A DNA stretch of 64,000 bases from G963678095 sp963678095 (lineage in GTDB: Bacteria > Bacillota > Negativicutes > Selenomonadales > Selenomonadaceae). Positions 62,230 to 64,000 of the stretch are shown piece after piece. How positions within the stretch are numbered: position 1 is the first letter of the stretch; the number at the start of each line of letters is the position of its first letter. The stretch covers positions 868,001 through 932,000 of the forward strand of contig OY782746.1 in assembly GCA_963678095.2 (NCBI GenBank), read 5' to 3'. The notes under the pieces were generated by a model, which had not been told where the DNA came from, searched no databases, and saw nothing but the letters and a program-made list of their open reading frames with translations. Position numbers and translations under genes: made by a program.

Positions 62230-63624
62230 TCACGACAAGCGCTTTACCAGCTCATCATATGCCGGACTTCCCATAAAATTCGTTATCGATATATGCTCCG
62301 CTTGAGGAACTCTCAACCTGGCGCGCTCAGTCAGGCTCTCATGCGTTATGACAATCTCCGCCGTCAACGGAATCTCATCAATTGCATAATTCACCACTTC
62401 AATCGATAATCCCGCTTTTTTCAATTTATTTCTCAGCGTGCTTGCCCCCATTGCACTCGATCCCATGCCGGCATCACAGGCAAAGATAATCTGTTTGACA
62501 TTGCGCTTTGGTTCCGTCACGGCAGCCTTCTTGCCCTTTAACTCCTGCATCTTCTCTTTTGCCTGTTCGAGATCTTCCTCATCATTTTTATCATTGGCCT
62601 TTTTCACAAAGACCGAGGCCACCAAAAAGCTTACGACCGTTGATACCAGCACGCCTGCCAGCACCGCAAAATGTCCACCCTTCGGGCACATCGCCAGCAG
62701 GGCAAAGATGCTGCCCGGTGACGGCGTTGCAATCAGCCCGGCACCCAGTACGACAAAGGTCAAGACCCCGCTCGCCCCGCCGAGGATTACTGCCAATAGC
62801 AGCATCGGGTTCATCAAGACGTACGGGAAATAGATCTCATGAATCCCGCCAAAGAAGTGGATAATTACCGCTCCCGGCGCCGACTGCTTGGCCATGCCTT
62901 TGGAAAACATCCAGTAGGCCAGCAAAATCCCGAGGCCCGGACCTGGATTTGGTTCCAGCAGGAAGAAGATCGATTTACCCGCTTCCTGCGCCTGCTGGAT
63001 GCCGATCGGGCTCAGTACCCCATGGTTCATGGCATTGTTTAAGAACAGAATCTTGCCCGGCTCGATGAAGATCGAGGTCAGCGGCAAGAGCCCCGCACTG
63101 ACAATTGCTTCTACTCCGGCTTTAAGTATGCCGTTGAGGGCCAGTACCACCGGGCCCACGCCCGTATAGCCAATCAGCGCCAAAATCGCGCCGATAATTC
63201 CTGCGGAAAAGTTGTTGACCAGCATTTCAAACCCTGCCGGAATTTTCCCTTCGATCATCGCATCAAACTTTTTGATGATGTAACCGCCCACCGGGCCCAT
63301 AATCATGGCTCCCATAAACATCGGGATGCTCGCCCCGACGATCACGCCCACAGTGGCAATTGCCCCGAGTACGCCGCCTCTGGCTCCGCTGACTGCCCGC
63401 CCTCCGGTATAGCCGATGAGCAGTGGCAATAAAAAGGTGATCATGGGTCCGACTAAGTTGCTTAAATATTCGTTCGGCATCCAGCCGGTTGGGATGAATA
63501 AGGCCGTAATCAAGCCCCAGGCAATAAATGCCCCGATATTCGGCATTACCATGCCGCTCAAAAACCGACCAAACTTTTGCACTTTCTCCTGAGTGCCGCT
63601 TTGACTCACTTGTAAAGTAGACAT
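62230..63624 (-). CDS. PTS mannitol-type permease EIICB (no EIIA)
   Basis: A 464 aa permease with EIIC (about 1-345) and EIIB only. The phosphocysteine is in IIFACDAGMGSSAMGAS. It ends at ELVKRLS with no EIIA, so it would need the EIIA of the downstream EIICBA or a separate one. The EIIC residues appear the same as in the 58147 gene from SGTQEKVQKF to SFLVASVFVK, with only silent base differences; the EIIB parts diverge strongly. ATG 63624 is preceded by GGGGGTG; a GTG at 63630 is an alternative. First gene of the operon. Confidence 0.92.
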   Translation of the reverse strand: MSTLQVSQSGTQEKVQKFGRFLSGMVMPNIGAFIAWGLITALFIPTGWMPNEYLSNLVGPMITFLLPLLIGYTGGRAVSGARGGVLGAIATVGVIVGASIPMFMGAMIMGPVGGYIIKKFDAMIEGKIPAGFEMLVNNFSAGIIGAILALIGYTGVGPVVLALNGILKAGVEAIVSAGLLPLTSIFIEPGKILFLNNAMNHGVLSPIGIQQAQEAGKSIFFLLEPNPGPGLGILLAYWMFSKGMAKQSAPGAVIIHFFGGIHEIYFPYVLMNPMLLLAVILGGASGVLTFVVLGAGLIATPSPGSIFALLAMCPKGGHFAVLAGVLVSTVVSFLVASVFVKKANDKNDEEDLEQAKEKMQELKGKKAAVTEPKRNVKQIIFACDAGMGSSAMGASTLRNKLKKAGLSIEVVNYAIDEIPLTAEIVITHESLTERARLRVPQAEHISITNFMGSPAYDELVKRLS

Positions 63625-63700
63625 TGACACACCCCCGTCTTTTTATCACGTAATAGTCAATGCGATCCTGCAGGAATTTTCTTTATATTACGTTATCTTC

Positions 63701-63729
63701 ATTATAGACAGCCACTGCCCGCTATTCAA
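63701..63729 (-). promoter_or_regulatory. promoter of the hexitol operon
   Basis: TATAAT (63701-63706) and TTGAAT (63724-63729) are 17 bases apart on the minus strand, giving a leader of about 70 bases before the first permease gene. Confidence 0.65.
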
Positions 63730-63748
63730 TTGAAAGACATATGGATAA

Positions 63749-63794
63749 GTCCATAGTGATTATGGACAAAACTAAATAGGTCGCTTTTTGTCCA
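63749..63794. promoter_or_regulatory. inverted repeats upstream of the hexitol promoter
   Basis: GTCCATA-N5-TATGGAC (63749-63767) is a perfect inverted repeat 20 bases upstream of the -35. TGGACAAAA (63763-63771) and TTTTGTCCA (63786-63794) form a second pair. Both suit an activator such as MtlR bound upstream of the promoter. Confidence 0.55.
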
Positions 63795-63806
63795 CAATAA
63801 AAATTC

Positions 63807-63855
63807 GTAAAAAAATACCGAAACCACAGGAAATTCCTGTAGTTTCGGAGTTTTT
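63807..63855. terminator. bidirectional terminator near the right edge
   Basis: CCGAAACcACAGG-aaatt-CCTGTaGTTTCGG with A-rich sequence to the left and TTTTT to the right. On the minus strand it would end a gene lying to the right. The remaining bases 63856-64000 hold only a possible partial minus-strand frame (63913-64000, about 28 codons ending GLILE) that I cannot identify. Confidence 0.75.
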
Positions 63856-64000
63856 AAGGCTGGAATAGATTAAAAATATTGCCATAAAGGATGTAATTTA
63901 TAGGGTGGTTTTTTATTCTAAAATCAGTCCGGAGCTGGCAGATAACGGCCGGCAAATTCCACTTTGGCCTTCTGTGATTGTAAGGTAATGAACTAATTGT

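Noticed and set aside
63913..64000. Partial minus-strand frame entering from the right edge
   Set aside because: Only about 28 codons are visible, without a recognisable motif; it is mentioned with the edge terminator but not called as a gene.
1..64000. CRISPR array, prophage or integrated plasmid
   Set aside because: No regularly spaced repeats, phage structural genes, integrase or replication genes were seen; apart from the IS3 element the region reads as ordinary chromosome.

Overview
This is a contiguous stretch of bacterial chromosome, about half G+C, with nearly all genes on the minus strand. The content points to an anaerobic, diderm-type member of the Firmicutes (Bacillota), most likely a Negativicute. 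Supporting signs are a valine T-box, RNase J, Tig-ClpP-ClpX-Lon, the electron-bifurcating NfnAB pair, formate-tetrahydrofolate ligase/FolD/MetF, the siroheme decarboxylase pair AhbAB, a UbiD/UbiA quinone pair beside two TatA genes and TatC, several chemoreceptors, and an O-antigen-ligase-like protein at the left edge. The genus cannot be fixed from the sequence alone.

Layout. 1-5.6 kb: a partial Wzy/WaaL-like polymerase or ligase, folC, and valS behind a T-box with a GUA specifier. 5.6-8.7 kb: RNase J, tRNA-Leu(UAG), a DUF523 protein and a DnaQ-like exonuclease. 8.8-14.5 kb: a one-carbon and redox block (nfnB, nfnA, metF, fhs, folD). 14.6-19.3 kb: quinone side-chain genes and protein export (ubiA-like, ubiD-like, tatC, tatA, tatA, polyprenyl synthase). 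19.5-28.2 kb: aminotransferase, ahbB, ahbA, engB, lon, clpX, clpP, tig. 28.4-34.9 kb: tRNA-Gly, a CNNM/CBS protein, a ComFB-like protein, a zur-znuC-znuB type cluster without a binding protein, and a divergent lysE/mocR pair.

35-43.2 kb is a chemotaxis island: cheW, a chemoreceptor interrupted by an in-frame TAG, two intact membrane chemoreceptors, and a short soluble protein that joins a Rossmann nucleotide-binding fold to a chemoreceptor signalling tip. This last protein is the most unusual gene of the window. 43.2-46.1 kb is thiSFGH behind a terminator-type leader that is not a recognisable TPP riboswitch, divergent from an OhrR-like regulator. 46.9-49.6 kb is pabABC. Then follow a dicarboxylate/amino-acid symporter, a PfpI/DJ-1 protein with its TetR regulator, a small hypothetical gene, and a membrane-anchored XRE regulator.

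54.4-63.7 kb holds an IS3-family element sitting inside a former bidirectional terminator, then a hexitol operon transcribed leftward from about 63.7 kb: EIICB, an MtlR-like regulator, EIICBA, a 1-phosphofructokinase-type kinase and a SorE-like zinc dehydrogenase. The EIIC parts of the two permeases are nearly identical while their EIIB parts have diverged. No mannitol-1-phosphate 5-dehydrogenase (mtlD) is present. The gene set suggests, as inference, a route from mannitol 1-phosphate through fructose 1-phosphate to fructose 1,6-bisphosphate.

All boundaries, motifs and repeats were read by eye. Family assignments rest on recognised motifs and protein lengths, not on database searches.
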